The notes: generated by a model from the letters alone, not told the origin. DNA of 64,000 nucleotides from Macrosoma leucophasiata (GCA_036365455.1 JAWQUS010000017.1:2356001-2420000); one strand, 5' to 3'; shown: positions 1-12,203, numbered from the stretch's first letter. Made by a program: numbers and translations.

Positions 1-290
1 GATAAGTCAAGATAGCGTCGTGACGCAATAATCTATACAAATAAATAAAATTGGAGTGTCTGTTTGTAATATTAAAATAACCGCTTGGCGGGGCTAATCT
101 TGGGAACGGCTGGACCGATTTTGACGGGACTTTCACCGGCAGATACCTGATATAATAAGGAGTAACTTAGGCTACTTTTATACTAGCTGCGGCCACGACT
201 TCTTCCGGGTTGGTACTGACCAATCATAAATTCTCACGCGGACGAAGTCGCGGGCACAGCTAGTATAGAATAAAATCAAACATGACACTT
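1..290 (+). repeat. family L repeat
   Basis: Carries 'gctaatcttgggaacgg', 'ctggaccgattttgacggg' and ends in 'gaagtcgcgggcacagct', a repeat seen again at 58199-58560 and partly near 16960-17380. Compared with the 58199 copy it lacks about 125 bases after position 83. Probably the non-coding end of a retroelement; clade unknown. Confidence 0.6.
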
Positions 291-663
291 TTAAATTCTT
301 GAGTGTTTTACCTACGATCTCGTTGATTTCATAAGACAAAATTATATATATATTTGTTTTATATTTTTATCGTTTTAATTTGTTTTAATCAGTATAATAA
401 TAATGTCTTATCTTAATTCTTTCTTTTTTGTTATGGTTCGCATGAGGAAAACATTTGAATTTAATAATTGTTTAAGTCGAATAATTGTTCAAGTAACAGT
501 CATAAAATGTTAAACCTGTGTTGTAAAAAAAAAATATTTCGTTTGTTTAATATTATAAAAGTGCGTATCTATCCGTAACCGAATCCGAATTCGCATACTG
601 TAAGTACTGACAGTTCTAAGCATACTTTGCTCAAAGTAAAGTCGTATTATCAAATTATATCGT

Positions 664-1140
664 CAAAGGAGATGTTGCAAAAATGTATGGACCTCCGGCC
701 ATGTATTGTACACAATATCATTAAACAGGCAAAATCAACATAAACACGTTTTTTACTACATATTTTCACTTATTTAGCTTTGTTTGCAGTTACAAAACAT
801 TATTTGCTGTTAGAATTGCAACTCAAAACCAACATGGCGAATATGGCGGGCGATGTCATTTTGACATTTTAATTTTTTAAATTGTATTATGATTATATAG
901 TACTTGGAGAAAAAAGGAATATTTTCTAAATACTATCAAAATCGATTGATCCCAAGTGTCGGCTGTATCGCCGCCATGTTTAACATAGTTGAAAATGATA
1001 AAATCGTTTGAATGAAATGTGGTTGTAACTCTAAAATATATTATTGAATAAATTAATTGTATTTTTTTCGGATTCTTCCTTAATTTACCTATTTTTTGAG
1101 GACGTGTACGATCCAGAGCCGAGCTCGCAACATCTCCTTT
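664..1140 (+). mobile_element. family B MITE-like element, short form
   Basis: Starts CAAAGGAGATGTTGC and ends GCAACATCTCCTTT, giving inverted termini of about 14 bp. The interior matches copies at 10298, 15283 and 48837. It has no transposase, so it is non-autonomous. It lacks the internal segment of about 130 bp found in the long form. Confidence 0.75.
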
Positions 1141-1555
1141 AGTGTCTATTTTGATAGAATAGTAGGATAAGGTGCTTTCAATATTGACATTTTGTGGCTT
1201 ATCTACATTTATTGTAGAGTTTGATTATATAATAATAGACTTGATAGAGGGGAAAGCCTGCATATGGCTACTCCCCTCCAGTCCGCCGCGGCCGGTGGCC
1301 CGTGTTGCTCTATGATTTAATCCACATAGCGCGAAATGATTATTACCTCTTCATTGCTTGAGGAGATTATTCATTGGTAGGTTTATTCATTTGCATTTCC
1401 AAACCATCTTTGTAGGGTACCTAAAAACATTACACTCCGCTGTCCGTCTGTCTGTCACCAGGTGAATCTCATGAACCGTGAAAGCTAGACTTTTTTTACC
1501 TATTTCACAGGTATTTCTGTTGCCGCTATAATAACTAAAAACAGAATAAATTAAA

Positions 1556-1798
1556 TATTACCTAATATACTTGCCGCTAAATGGTATTGTTCAGCACTAT
1601 CGTGCTCCGGTCAGGTGGTAATGTACAGCTCTGTAATTTCCGTCACAAAGGCATAACATCTAATGCCTCAGGAGTGGCGCGAGCAGCGCATCTGCATTTT
1701 GACCTATGGTCATTGTGTGGGTGTCTATAGGCTGCAGTCATCAGTTAACCTTAATGTGAACTGCACGCTTGTTTGCCACTATTATTACATAAAAAAAT
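1556..1798 (+). mobile_element. family A element, 5'-truncated
   Basis: Begins at 'acctaatatacttgccgc' and runs to 'cttgtttgccac' followed by an A-rich tail. The missing first 60 bases and the A tail fit a retroposed element cut at its 5' end. Confidence 0.8.
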
Positions 1799-1814
1799 AT
1801 ATACCTATGTTGCC

Positions 1815-2260
1815 GTCTATCGTTCACCGATCGCGTTCGTAATGAAGATGTAAGAAAGAGGCTTTGTGTGATTAGATTAACACATTCGTTTTCTTTAGAC
1901 TGTGATGAGAGTATAGATGTAAAAATAGAAAAAAGTCAAAATTCAATAATTCAATTAAAAAATGTTTCGGGCATATATAAAGAATGTCGAATGAGCGAAT
2001 GACTAAACAGATATACAATGCGATTGTGGATGGTTGCAGCGGCCCAGGAAGACCAAGACTGACCCACCATGACCAAATAGGTCGAATTCTGTCTGATGGT
2101 GCGGTCAAAAGTCTTAGGAATCGGCGTGCATGTATGAAGAGAATGATAAAGGTAGATGAGGCACGGGAGGTGTGTCAGGACCGGGATATCTTTCGCTCCA
2201 CACTCTTTGCCTACCCTGTTAGGGACCTGGCCGGAAAATACATATATATTAAAGTGGGTC
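1815..2260 (+). pseudogene. LINE ORF C-terminal remnant
   Basis: Encodes fragments TDRVRNEDVRKRLC (from about 1827) and MSNERMTKQIYNAIVDG, then GPGRPRLTHHDQIGRIL and ending YPVRDLA. The two parts are separated by about 95 non-matching bases (1875-1970). The same C-terminus recurs at 7757, 21990, 29268, 43590 and 57955. No reverse transcriptase core is present. Confidence 0.75.
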
Positions 2261-2299
2261 TCTCATACAACAAACGTTATTTTATTGTTCGATATTAAT

Positions 2300-3190
2300 A
2301 AATCACCCAGAATTACCATCTACGCTTAGCAACACATTTAACGATTCTTTTTTTTATATGTATAGGTACTTAGATATTTTTATTTATTTTTAAAGTGAGA
2401 CAGATAGACGCTTGAAATATTAATTAAACATTCTGTTAATAAATAAAAATATCTAAGTACCTATGTATATCTAAGTACCTATGAGATGTATGAGCTGTAG
2501 TAAAGTAGGAATGCATTATTCTATAACTGCTTTTATAGATGTCCGTGACCTGTAGCAGGCATTTATTATCAACGCCCGAGTTGTATTTCCGATTGTATGT
2601 TATCTTATAGAGTAAGGTCTGAGAGTAAAGTATAAAAATAATTACAAAAATATTTACACAATTTAATTAACAACAAATTATAGGTCAAGTTAAATTAAAT
2701 TGGATTATTTTATTTCTAATATAATAAAATATATATAACCTATAACACTTCTGAATCGTGTAGTTTTCTGATTGTGAAAAAAATTTCATGATCGGTTAAG
2801 TATTTCCGAAGATAAATACAAACAAACAAACAATCAAAGTTAAAAACTTCACCTCTTTAAAAAAAATGTATAGATCGATTTAATTCTTGTTCGACGTTTA
2901 TTTCTGATTGTAACGATTAAAAAATACGCTTACACTCACAGATTATGTTATTTACATTTGATATTAAAGGAAACATTGAACTAAATATAGAAGCGCAATT
3001 CAATATGATAATAGGTATACTTTACAAGGTTCATACAGTTTAACAGGTACTTATCGGTTTTTAATCGACTTTAAAAGAAGGCGGAGATTGTTTGAGGAAA
3101 GGAGAATGATGCTGTTCCATACATTTCTGGACCCAGATGTTAACACTGTACAAATTATGTTATTTTGAATTGACTATAAGATAATTTTCA
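2300..3190. other. AT-rich stretch, no gene seen
   Basis: Contains an inverted pair of 'agatatttttatttatt' type sequence around 2365-2460 and a direct repeat 'tatctaagtacctatg' near 2451-2482. No coding or RNA feature was recognised. Confidence 0.4.
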
Positions 3191-3483
3191 CTGGTGGTAG
3201 AGCTCCAGTGACGGAGCTCGCGGGCGTAAGTACCACCGCATTACCTGATTTACTTGCCGCTAAATGGTAGTGTTCAGCACTATCGTGTTCCGGTCAGGTG
3301 GTAATGTACGGCCCTGTAATTTCCGGCACAGAGGTATAACACCTTAGGCCTCAGGAGTGGTAACGCATTTCCATTTTGACCTTGGTCTTTGTGTGGGTGT
3401 CTATAGGCTGCAGTCATCACTTAACAACAATGTGAACTGCATGCTTGTTTGCCACTTCAATTACATAAAAAAAAAAAAAAAAA
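3191..3483 (+). mobile_element. family A element, near full length
   Basis: Starts 'ctggtggtagagctccag' and ends in a long A run after 'gccacttcaattacat'. One of the most complete copies; its 5' end has the self-complementary GAGCTC...GAGCTC pair typical of the family. Confidence 0.85.
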
Positions 3484-3559
3484 TTGGAATTCGGGCATTT
3501 TTTGAATTGCCAGTAATTGAAGTACCTATCTATATAATATGATCAAGTAAAAGTTGGGT

Positions 3560-4145
3560 TACATTGCTAATTGTTAACTATATTACAAAATGTACTGTGT
3601 AATGGGTTAACCAGTAACGAACGCAGGCCCAAAATTACCCGTGTCCTTTTTCCGGATCTTTTTATGTACTTATGTTCACCGATCACTCCATCAATTGTAA
3701 ATCGATTTTTTAACTTTCTTACGTCGTTTGAAAGGGTAAGCTTCCAAGTTGGTCTCATTGCCACCAAGATGGGATTGATGATGGCCTCATGAAGAAATTG
3801 AAGGAAACCCATAAAAATGGTGATTCCTCAAACGTTCTCCAACAGTTGTTTCGCCTTTGGACTGATCACCGACTGGACTTTTCATTTTTGAGAGATACGC
3901 CGACAGAATTATTTACCCATGGACGTTTTGTCGACAGAATGGTTGGCATTAGTTTGTTTAGGGGCGACAGTCAGGGACATGACGTTTCCACTATGGATCA
4001 TTCACCGACATTTAACTACAAAATAATCAGCAAAGAAAATATACCGAACAACGAACGTATTTTTTACACAGATTTGCATGACATGCAATTTGTTATAATG
4101 TTAACGTTTAATGAAAGCCTCATTATATTTTTAATTTCAGTTTAA
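3560..4145 (+). other. unrecognised open region, doubtful gene
   Basis: Frames open on both strands at 3567-3812, and a 118-codon frame at 3789-4145 reads FRLWTDHRLDFSFLRDTPTE and similar. The composition is protein-like in part but I recognise no family. It could be an old retroelement or a chance frame. Confidence 0.15.
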
Positions 4146-4601
4146 ATGACAGGTAAACTCATAATCTGCAAGAATGGAAATTATTTTATCAATGCCATTG
4201 TTCTGTACTCAATTACCGATGGCTAATGACGTATCATCACGCGGGGCAATTGTCCTTAGCCAGTCAAACAATGAGACACGATCTGTGGTTTAAATAAAAT
4301 TAATTAACTTACTAGAAAATAAGCGTCCGGGTTCGGAAACTTCGCAAATCTCCTTCCATTGTATTTATCTTCATATAAGAAAAGAAAAAGTGATTGATTG
4401 ATCTAACAACGTGGCTCAAGCCACTGGAAGGTGCAAGTTGAAATTTGTCATGAATAGAGATGTTAGAGGGAGAGAGACAAAATAATATCCTTTATAGATA
4501 TAACGCGAAATGAATTTATACAGGAATAGCTGGTAACGGATACCTAAGAACCTACTTGTCGAAAAACATCCACTGGTGAACAAAAAAATCTCCTCCAAGG
4601 A

Positions 4602-4891
4602 TTTTTTATGTTACAAAGGTGGCAAACAAGCATGCAGTTAACATTGATGTTAAATGATTACTGCAGCCTCTAGACATCTACACAAAAACCAGGGATCAAA
4701 ATGCAGATGCGTTGCCACCCTTAAGACCTTAGGTGTTCTGTCTCTGTGATAGTTATTACGACGCCATACATTACCATCTATATCTAGCCGGAACACGATA
4801 GTGCTGAACACTACCATTTAAGGGCAGATAAATTAGGTAATGCGGTGGTGCCTACGCCCTCGAGCTCCTACGCAGGAACTCTACCACCAGT
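4602..4891 (-). mobile_element. family A element
   Basis: Reverse-strand copy from the T-rich tail to 'ctctaccaccag'. It is diverged but nearly complete. Confidence 0.8.
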
Positions 4892-5093
4892 AAACAAAAG
4901 GTGACCACAGTGACCGGTTCTGAGCCGGCTTAATCCAGTAATTATCCTTACGCGGTCAATCCACCGTGAGGAACCTGCCAACGCCTCGTTTTGGACTAAT
5001 GTGTAACGAACAGTTCCTGCTACGTGGTGGAGTAAGCAAATATGAAGAACCCCTTCTCATGAGCAAGATCAGTTATCGTTAAACATTTTCAGT

Positions 5094-5153
5094 GTGAGAT
5101 TCACAGATTCACAGACTGCTACAGAAAGTCGTAGTGCGGTCTGTGAATCTCAC
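5094..5153. repeat. short fold-back repeat
   Basis: GTGAGATTCACAGA at the left pairs with TCTGTGAATCTCAC at the right. The same GATTCACAGAC end and 'aaagtcgtagtgc' core occur in the longer fold-back at 47414-47539, so it looks like a collapsed member of that MITE. Confidence 0.6.
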
Positions 5154-5801
5154 CCTTAGAGTGCACTGGAATACAACATGATGTGTACCTAAACAATATT
5201 GAAAGACTTGAGACTTGTTTAAGGCAAGTGTTAACTAGCATATTACTGCCCATGTAAACTGAACATAGTTCCAGTTAGGTGGTAATAGGTGCTAGAGCAC
5301 CGAGCAAATATAGCCATGATGATTATATCACGTTATACACGGAATTTCCCTGCCACCCATTTAAATCTTTCAAAAAACCCAAACGGTTACCTACTACAGC
5401 CAAGGATACCTGCATTTAAAAAAGTTTACTAGTTCTAATAATGTTTCTAAAATCAACAGCCGGATATTTTTAGCAATTAAAGGTATTATTAAAGGTAATT
5501 ATTATCTTCATGTCAAGTTCCTTACAGTTAAAGAAACTGGAGCACAAAACTTCTCTGCCCTTGGAAAGTTCAGGTCCAATCATTCTTCTATATTAATCAC
5601 TCTATTCCTACGCATGATGGTTCGGAAGACTCTTGACTTCACCCTCGAATATATCTGATATATTTTTCTCAAGATGGGTCAGTCTTGGTCTCCCCCGCCA
5701 ACTAATATTCCAGTACTTATCTTCTTAATCTATGTTTTTATGTGATAGTAGTAGCAAACAAACTGATGGTATATAATTACAGCAGCCTATTGATATCTAA
5801 G

Positions 5802-6125
5802 GAGCGCGCATGGCCCGAAGGCTGGTGTAGATAAGCGATCTACTCGGTTAAGCACTACGGGCGCGGTCGGGTAGTGAGATGGGTGACCGCTAGTGGCAAA
5901 TTAAATGCGCGTTTCCGTGCTTCGGAGGGCATGTTAAGCCGTCGGTGCCGGTTGCTATCGATAGATAGCAGTCGGAGGCCTTATGGGCGGTTTGAAAACA
6001 TCCGACAGCGGGTTGACCACTAACCCCAACACCTCCACCAATCCGCATTGGATCAGCGTGGTGGAATAAGCTCCAGTCCCCAAAAAGGGGAGAGACTCGT
6101 GCCCAGCAGTGGGACGTATAATGCC
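5802..6125 (+). mobile_element. family C SINE with 5S rRNA-like head
   Basis: Reads 'gcgcgcatggcccg', then a 5S-like segment ('ggttaagcactacgggcgcg', 'gatgggtgaccgctagtgg'), a unique body, and the tail 'gcccagcagtgggacgtata' with an ATT-rich end. See 8168-8552 for the fullest copy. Confidence 0.75.
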
Positions 6126-6135
6126 ATTATTATTG

Positions 6136-6345
6136 ACATCTACACAAAAACTCAAAATGCTGATACGTTGTCACCTCTGCGGCCTAAGATGTTTTGTCTC
6201 TCTGATAGTTATTATGGGGCCATCATCACCATCTAAGCGGAACACAATAGTGCTGAACTGGACACGTGTACTACCACGTGGTAGCAGACAGATGAGGTAA
6301 TGCAGTGGTACTTACGCCCTCGAACGCCTCCACTCGGACACTGGA
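6136..6345 (-). mobile_element. family A fragment
   Basis: Directly abuts the C-family SINE. It reads 'gacatctacacaaaaactc' to the 5' end region on the reverse strand, with substitutions and a small insertion. Confidence 0.6.
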
Positions 6346-7070
6346 ATTACAGTTCTTCTCAAACCCAGATCTTAGCATGTTAATGAAAAGAAGGGACGAA
6401 AGAAGCTATCGCTAGTCACGAATGTTTTACCGAGGATGGAAAACACAAGCCTTATTTTCATCCTTAGGGAGATAAAATTGGAAAAAAATTAAAATGTACC
6501 TCATCGAAATAACATAACACTATATTGGATACAGTTTTGATGTAATAACTCTACGAATAACCACATTCCTGCACAGGCTTATTTAAAATTCAATCTGGTG
6601 AACATCTAAAAAAGGATCATCGCGTGTCAATGTGACCCGCCCCAGAGATGTTCGATACTGACCAAACCAGCCTTGAAGGTGAACCACTTATTGATTAGGC
6701 CCATTTCATGTATATTTATATGGTTGTAGAGGCGAAAGTTTCGCAAACTTTTAGGTCCTAAAGAATTTTGTAGCCCTGTGGCTGATTCAGAATTTCAAAG
6801 TACGTTAGAAAAGTACGCTTTATCCAGCAACGTCCTTAAAAAATCAAGAAAAATCTGTCATGATTGACCTGAACTTGATAATTTTTGAGGAGAGTCAAGA
6901 AATTTTACATCTTGGTATCAAATGCTCAAATCTAAAAAAAAAATTAAATACAGTTAGTGAATTTGAAACATAGATCAGTTTTGAAAAGCTAGATAATCAA
7001 ACTACATTGTGAGTCTACAGACTTTATTGTAAGTAGGTATCTATCACGGAATAGGTAACTATCTATCGCT
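6346..7070. other. no gene seen
   Basis: AT-rich unique-looking sequence without a recognisable exon, RNA or repeat family. Confidence 0.35.
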
Positions 7071-7074
7071 CTTT

Positions 7075-7216
7075 TTATGTCATGAAGTGGCAAACAAGCA
7101 TACAGGTCACATTGATGGTAAGTGAATAACCAGAGACCAGAGATTTCAATGTAGACACAACAACTTACTACTCACTACTATTTAGCGGCAAGTAGATTAG
7201 ATAATGCGCCTGCTAC
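7075..7216 (-). mobile_element. family A, internally deleted
   Basis: Has the tail end ('ggcaaacaagcatacag') and the 5' part ('tttagcggcaagta') with the middle missing. Confidence 0.55.
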
Positions 7217-7359
7217 CGCCAGTAATGTCTCATATTTTCAACATAAATAATTTTGAAGTGATTCAAGAAAATTGATGAAAATCCCCTATATGTCCAAAAC
7301 TACTGAGCCTAAAACATTAATCAATAAATGCAGAAAATAGTTCTTTGCCTAAAGATTTT

Positions 7360-7622
7360 TTTTATGTCATGAAAGCCGTAAACAAGCATGCATTTACATT
7401 GATGTTAAGTGATGACTGCAGCCTATAGACACTCACACAAGGACCTGAGGTCAAACTACAGATGCGTTACCACTTCTGAGGCCTAAGGTGTTATGCCCGT
7501 GTGCCGGAAACACCTGACCGGAACACAATAGTGTTGAACACTATTATTTAGCGGCAAGTATATTAGGTAATGCGGTGGTGCCTACGCCCGCGAGCTCGTT
7601 CACTGGAGCTCTACCACCAGTA
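7360..7622 (-). mobile_element. family A element
   Basis: Reverse copy running from a T-rich tail to 'agctctaccaccag'. It has a small internal deletion around the 'ccggaaacacctgaccgg' junction. Confidence 0.8.
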
Positions 7623-7756
7623 GATTAAAGGAAATCCTATAAGAAGTCTATGACATCTACGATAACTTAGTTAATTCGGATTCCTGCGAACGCGAGTCCG
7701 ACTCGCACTTAGCCAGTATGCTAATGTAAAAATAAAATTAGCTTTAATTTAACATT

Positions 7757-7965
7757 CAGGAAGACCAAGACTGACCTACCATGACCAAATAGGTCGAGTA
7801 CTGTTTGAGGGTGGGATCAAGTCTTAGGAATCGGCGTTCATGTATGAAGAGTAGAATGTAGAATGATTAATGTAGAAGAAGCACGGAAAGTTTGTTAGGA
7901 CCGGGATATCTGACGCTCCACACTCTCTGCCTGCCCCGTAAAGGACTTGGCGTGAAGATACATAC
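7757..7965 (+). pseudogene. LINE ORF C-terminal remnant
   Basis: Starts 'caggaagaccaagactgacc' and ends 'ggcgtgaagatacatacata', the 3' end of the GPGRPRLTYHDQIG LINE family. It contains a tandem 'gaagagtagaatgtagaatga' slip. Severely 5' truncated. Confidence 0.7.
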
Positions 7966-8167
7966 ATACATTAATATTCAGGATGCTTTCTCTCCAGGAA
8001 ACAGTTGATTCACCCTGTTTGAATAATTTGAATTATCAAATGCCTATGGAAACGGACCGTCCGATGACATAATCATAAATGTATAATGAAAGTTGATCAT
8101 AACATAATGTGCCTACACGCAATACGTAATAAAAATTATATAGATTCACACGATATGCTTGGCGAAG

Positions 8168-8552
8168 AAGCGCGCATGGCCCAGCGGAAGCGCGCATGGC
8201 CCAGCGGCTGGTGTAGATCGTAAGCGATCTGCTCGGTTAAGCACTACGGGCGCGGTCGGGTAGTGTGATGGGTGACCGCTAGTGGCAAATTAAATGCGCG
8301 TTTCCGTGCTTCGGAGGGCACGTTAAGCCGTCGGTCCCGGTTGCTATCGATAGATAGCAGTCGTTAAACCTTGTCGGAGGCCTTATGGGCGGTTTGAAAA
8401 CATCCGACAGCGGGTTGGCCACTAACCCAACCCACCTCCACCAATCCGCATTGGAGCAGCGTGGTGGAGTAAGCTCCAGGCCTCCCCCCAAAAAGGGGAG
8501 AGACTCGTGCCCAGCAGTGGGACGTATAATGGGTTGCCATTATTATTATTAA
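8168..8552 (+). mobile_element. family C SINE, fullest copy, tandemly duplicated head
   Basis: The first 20 bases (GAAGCGCGCATGGCCCAGCG) are present twice in tandem. Positions 8230-8302 then resemble the 3' half of insect 5S rRNA, including the region of the Pol III intermediate element and C box ('gatgggtgaccgct'). The 3' part carries 'gcccagcagtgggacgtata' and an ATT microsatellite, a tail of LINE type. 5S-derived SINEs (SINE3 class) are known in other animals; the assignment here is by sequence resemblance. Confidence 0.75.
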
Positions 8553-8924
8553 TATTACACGATATGCTTTACAATATTATCACAATATCAATTCTTGTAA
8601 TGCTTCCTAAGGCTGTATACTATTTTTTAATGTAAGAAGTTTGACAGACAATCTACCACCTGATGGATAGTGGTCATCTAGGCTTATTAACATTTACAAC
8701 ACCAGGCGAATTGCCAACCTTTGGAGACCTTTTGTCAGTGTCCGTTTCTGTAATGTTAGTTTTCAAGAACCCCACGCATTAGAGGGAAGTTTGTTCCATA
8801 ACTTGCAGAGCGCGAAAACATGTCCAGTTGATGTGGGCGGAACATTCAGTACATACTGGAACCTTTAGACATCTATATATAATATATTATATAAAACCAG
8901 AGGTCAAAAGGCACACGTTTTGGC

Positions 8925-9120
8925 TCATGTACCATGGTGGCGAGCTTGTTGACATCTCCGGGCACATAACGAATCTTCAAGGTTCTGGGAAACTTCCAGA
9001 AAATGGAAATATCCCAATGGAACCAAAGATAAAGGAGTTCACACATCTCTGGTAGCTGCTGACCCTGAGATTGAACCCAGGACATAGCAGAAGTGGCCTG
9101 CTACCACTCGACTACTGAGA
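8925..9120 (-). mobile_element. family E tRNA-derived SINE
   Basis: On the minus strand it begins with a tRNA-like head containing 'gtagtcgagtggtagcaggc', followed by 'ctggaagtttcccag' and 'tgtgcccggagatgtcaaca'. Diverged copy of 33793-34105. Confidence 0.65.
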
Positions 9121-9483
9121 TAGTTAACTAAACTTAATAGTGTATCCGAGAATAAGTAATAATACAACGACTGTATACAGACGTTTTATTGGTACCTATA
9201 AGAACGGAAAACATAAATCAGTTCAGCCCGTTAAGTTCAACAATTTGCCTCAATTAATCCTTGGTTTAATTAGATAGTAGCTGTGAGAATAACAATCCGT
9301 TCTAAATGACAAAAAAAAATAGATTCGTAAACAACAGAGTGTGGTTGGACAAAATTAATATTCAAAATGCATATAATCACTTGGAACTACAAGAATTCAT
9401 CATCACTTCAACCGTAAAACCGTCTACAGCTGGACAAAGCCTTCCCCAAAGACACCCTGACCCACCATACTGTTGTGTCATTA

Positions 9484-9912
9484 TAATAATAATAATAATG
9501 GCAACCCATTATACGTCCCACTGCTGGGCACGAGTCTGTCCCCTTTTTGGGGGGAGGCCTGAAGCTTGCTCCACCACGCTGCTCCAATGCGGATTGGTGG
9601 AGATACGGGTTAGTGGCCAACCCGCTGTCGGATGTTTTCAAACTGCCGACAAGGTTTCAACGACTGCTATCCATCGATAACACAACCCGCTATCAGATGT
9701 TTTCAAACTGCCCATAAAGCATCCGACAAGGTTTTAGCGACTGCTATCTATTGATAACAACCGGGACCGACGGTTTAACATGCCCTCCGAAGCACGGAAA
9801 CGCGCACTTTTTATTTGCCACGAGCGGTCACCAATCACACACCCGACCGCGCCCGTAATGCTTAACCGAGTAGATCGCTTTTGATCTACACCAGACGCGG
9901 GGCCATGCGCGC
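9484..9912 (-). mobile_element. family C SINE with internal tandem duplication
   Basis: Reverse copy from (AAT)n through the 'cgtcccactgctgggc' tail to 'ccatgcgcgcttc'. A block of about 75 bases holding 'cagatgttttcaaactgcc' and 'cgactgctatc' is duplicated (about 9625-9765). The start is joined to a piece of another LINE end ('ctggacaaagccttcccc'). Confidence 0.7.
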
Positions 9913-10297
9913 TTCATTTGTGTGTGTCATTAGGGGAGAATATTCCATAATCACCCTCTTGGCCAGCGGATCTCGGCCTGAAGATCGCAGTGGCTGTAAT
10001 ATTTATCGCGGGACGCTGCTGCCCATCCCGCGTCGGTTGACTGACTGCACTAGTGGACCAATTATCCTCTACTAGAAGGCAATGGGGTCACCACGTCCTG
10101 ACTCCTTCGGACAAATTATTTATGTAAAATACGTAAAGTTACAGTAAAAAGATATATTAATTTTTAATTTCTTTTCGTTTAGATTCTTCGCACTTAGTAA
10201 GAACTCACTAGAGAAAACACATATACCGGGTATAAGAAGACCGCTCCCGAATCCGACACAATGACATGTGTGTGACAAAAATTAATACTAAAAATTT

Positions 10298-10904
10298 AAA
10301 AGGAGATGTTGCAAAAATGTATGGACCTCCGGCCATGTATTGTACACAATATCATTAACAGGCAAAATCAATATAAAAACGTTTTTTACTGCATCTTTTC
10401 AATTATTTAGCTTTGTTTGCAGTTACAAAACATTATTTGCAGTTAGAATTGCAACTCAAAACCAACATGACGAATATGGCGGGCGATGTCATTTTGACAT
10501 TTTCATTTAATAAATTGTATTTTTTATTATATAGTAGGTACTTGGAGAAAAAAGTAATATTATCTAAATACTATCGAAAACGATTTTATGTGTTAATACT
10601 ATTCTAATCGATTTCCAATTTTTAAAAAATCATCGGATCTTCTTTTAAATTGATCGATTTGATACATCGTTTTTTTTACAATATGTGATGCACTAGTAAG
10701 ATAGAGATAGCATTAGTTTTGTTTTATCTACATAGGTACTATCCCAAGCGTCGGCTGTATCGCCGTCGTGTTGAACATGGTTGAAAATGATAAAATCGTT
10801 TGAATTAAATGTGGTTGTAACTCTAAAATAATACATTCTTCTTTAATTTACCCATTTCATGAGGACATGTACGAACCAGAGACGAGCTTACAACATCTCC
10901 TTTG
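10298..10904 (+). mobile_element. family B MITE-like element, long form
   Basis: Termini AAAGGAGATGTTGC and CAACATCTCCTTTG. The long form carries an extra segment including 'gatgcactagtaagata' and 'tctacataggtactatccc', shared with 48837-49457 and absent from the two short copies. Confidence 0.75.
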
Positions 10905-10999
10905 TTTTTTTTTTAATTATTTTTTACGTCATTGTATCCAGTATTATGAGTACTGTTATCAGTTTTTTTTTTCGGAAGCGGGCTTCTTACACCCTTTAT

Positions 11000-12200
11000 A
11001 TCTTATCGTTGCAACGTATTTGGACTACCTACTCAGTTTTTGTGTACAGATCCCTGTAGTCACTATCCATATAAACATACATGCTTGTTAGCCATCTGCA
11101 TTACTTTTTTATACTATATAGGTTAGGTAATAATGCGCTGATGCCTACTCCCTCGAGCTCCTACACTTGGAGCTGTACTACCAATGAAATAAATTACATA
11201 AAATTATCCCGCGTACTTTATATAGCAATGAACAAGATGTCAAATCAAGGATGTACTATCTAAATTACTGGGCCTATCACGTGAATTACCTCCATAAATA
11301 GCACCTTGACAGAACTTGCGTGCCACAGCGTACACCGGCGCAAGCACGCCAAACATTCCGGTACACCCTGACCCAAAAATACAACACTCACTCGACTAAA
11401 GGCCGATGATTACCGCGAAAGAACTTGATACGACTCTTTTCCTCTACGTGCGATGAATACTATCATACTATTCATCTTGACATCTATAAATTACTCGTAG
11501 CAATCTGAGATATTTTTCAGAAAACTCTCTACAGTTTGTCGAAGCCTGCTAAAGCCGCTATGATCCACTAGAGTCTACTCCATTCATACAATGAGTATAA
11601 TATAGAAATAGAAAATGTTTTTATTTCGAATAGATCTTTACAGGTACTTTCAAAACGTCAAAAAATCATAAAATACCTATAGTGAATAACCATTACATAT
11701 AGTAAAAGCAGAAACATAAATTAATAGTAAATTAAAATTAGAATTTAAACTACTTGGTTAAAACATAATAATCACAAAATTTTTCAATTCCTTCAATGAT
11801 GATAAATGAAGAAAAAGAAAAACTTATTCGTCAAGATCAAAGTTATTCACTCAGCAGAGTTCCAAGTGCAGTCACTACTGAGAAGAACTCCGCTACCCAA
11901 CAAACTCAGTAAGAGCTCTTTTAAATGAGAGCTTAAATCTAGTACAGATTATCGTGAAAAATCAAATAATGTGAGTATACCCATAGTGCTACCCAGGTTG
12001 CTACTCTAGGTTGTTGGTCTGTGGTACTACCCAGAACTCTGCGTACGAAGCGTTAAGTATTTAGTTTTTATACTATGACAGAAGTCTTTCTTTTTTTCTC
12101 AGGACGGACTTATGAAGTCGGCACGTCGAAGGCGCTCCAGCCGCCAGCCGAAGTCTGGCGCTCACATCACATGTTCTGCTCTAGTAATGCCGCTCGATAT
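11000..12200. other. no gene seen; LINE-tail-like segment at about 11600-11940
   Basis: Mostly unique sequence. Around 11780-11900 the text 'tcagcagagttccaagtgc' resembles segments at 31500 and 43960, which look like LINE 3' ends on the reverse strand. A family A 5' fragment lies near 11118-11185. Confidence 0.35.
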
Positions 12201-12203
12201 GCT

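Noticed and set aside
3789..4145. 118-codon plus frame as a host gene
   Set aside because: No family recognised, no splice context and antisense frames equally open just upstream; listed only as a doubtful region.
8230..8302. A genuine 5S rRNA gene
   Set aside because: Only the 3' half resembles 5S rRNA, it is embedded in a dispersed element with a LINE-like tail, and five diverged copies exist.
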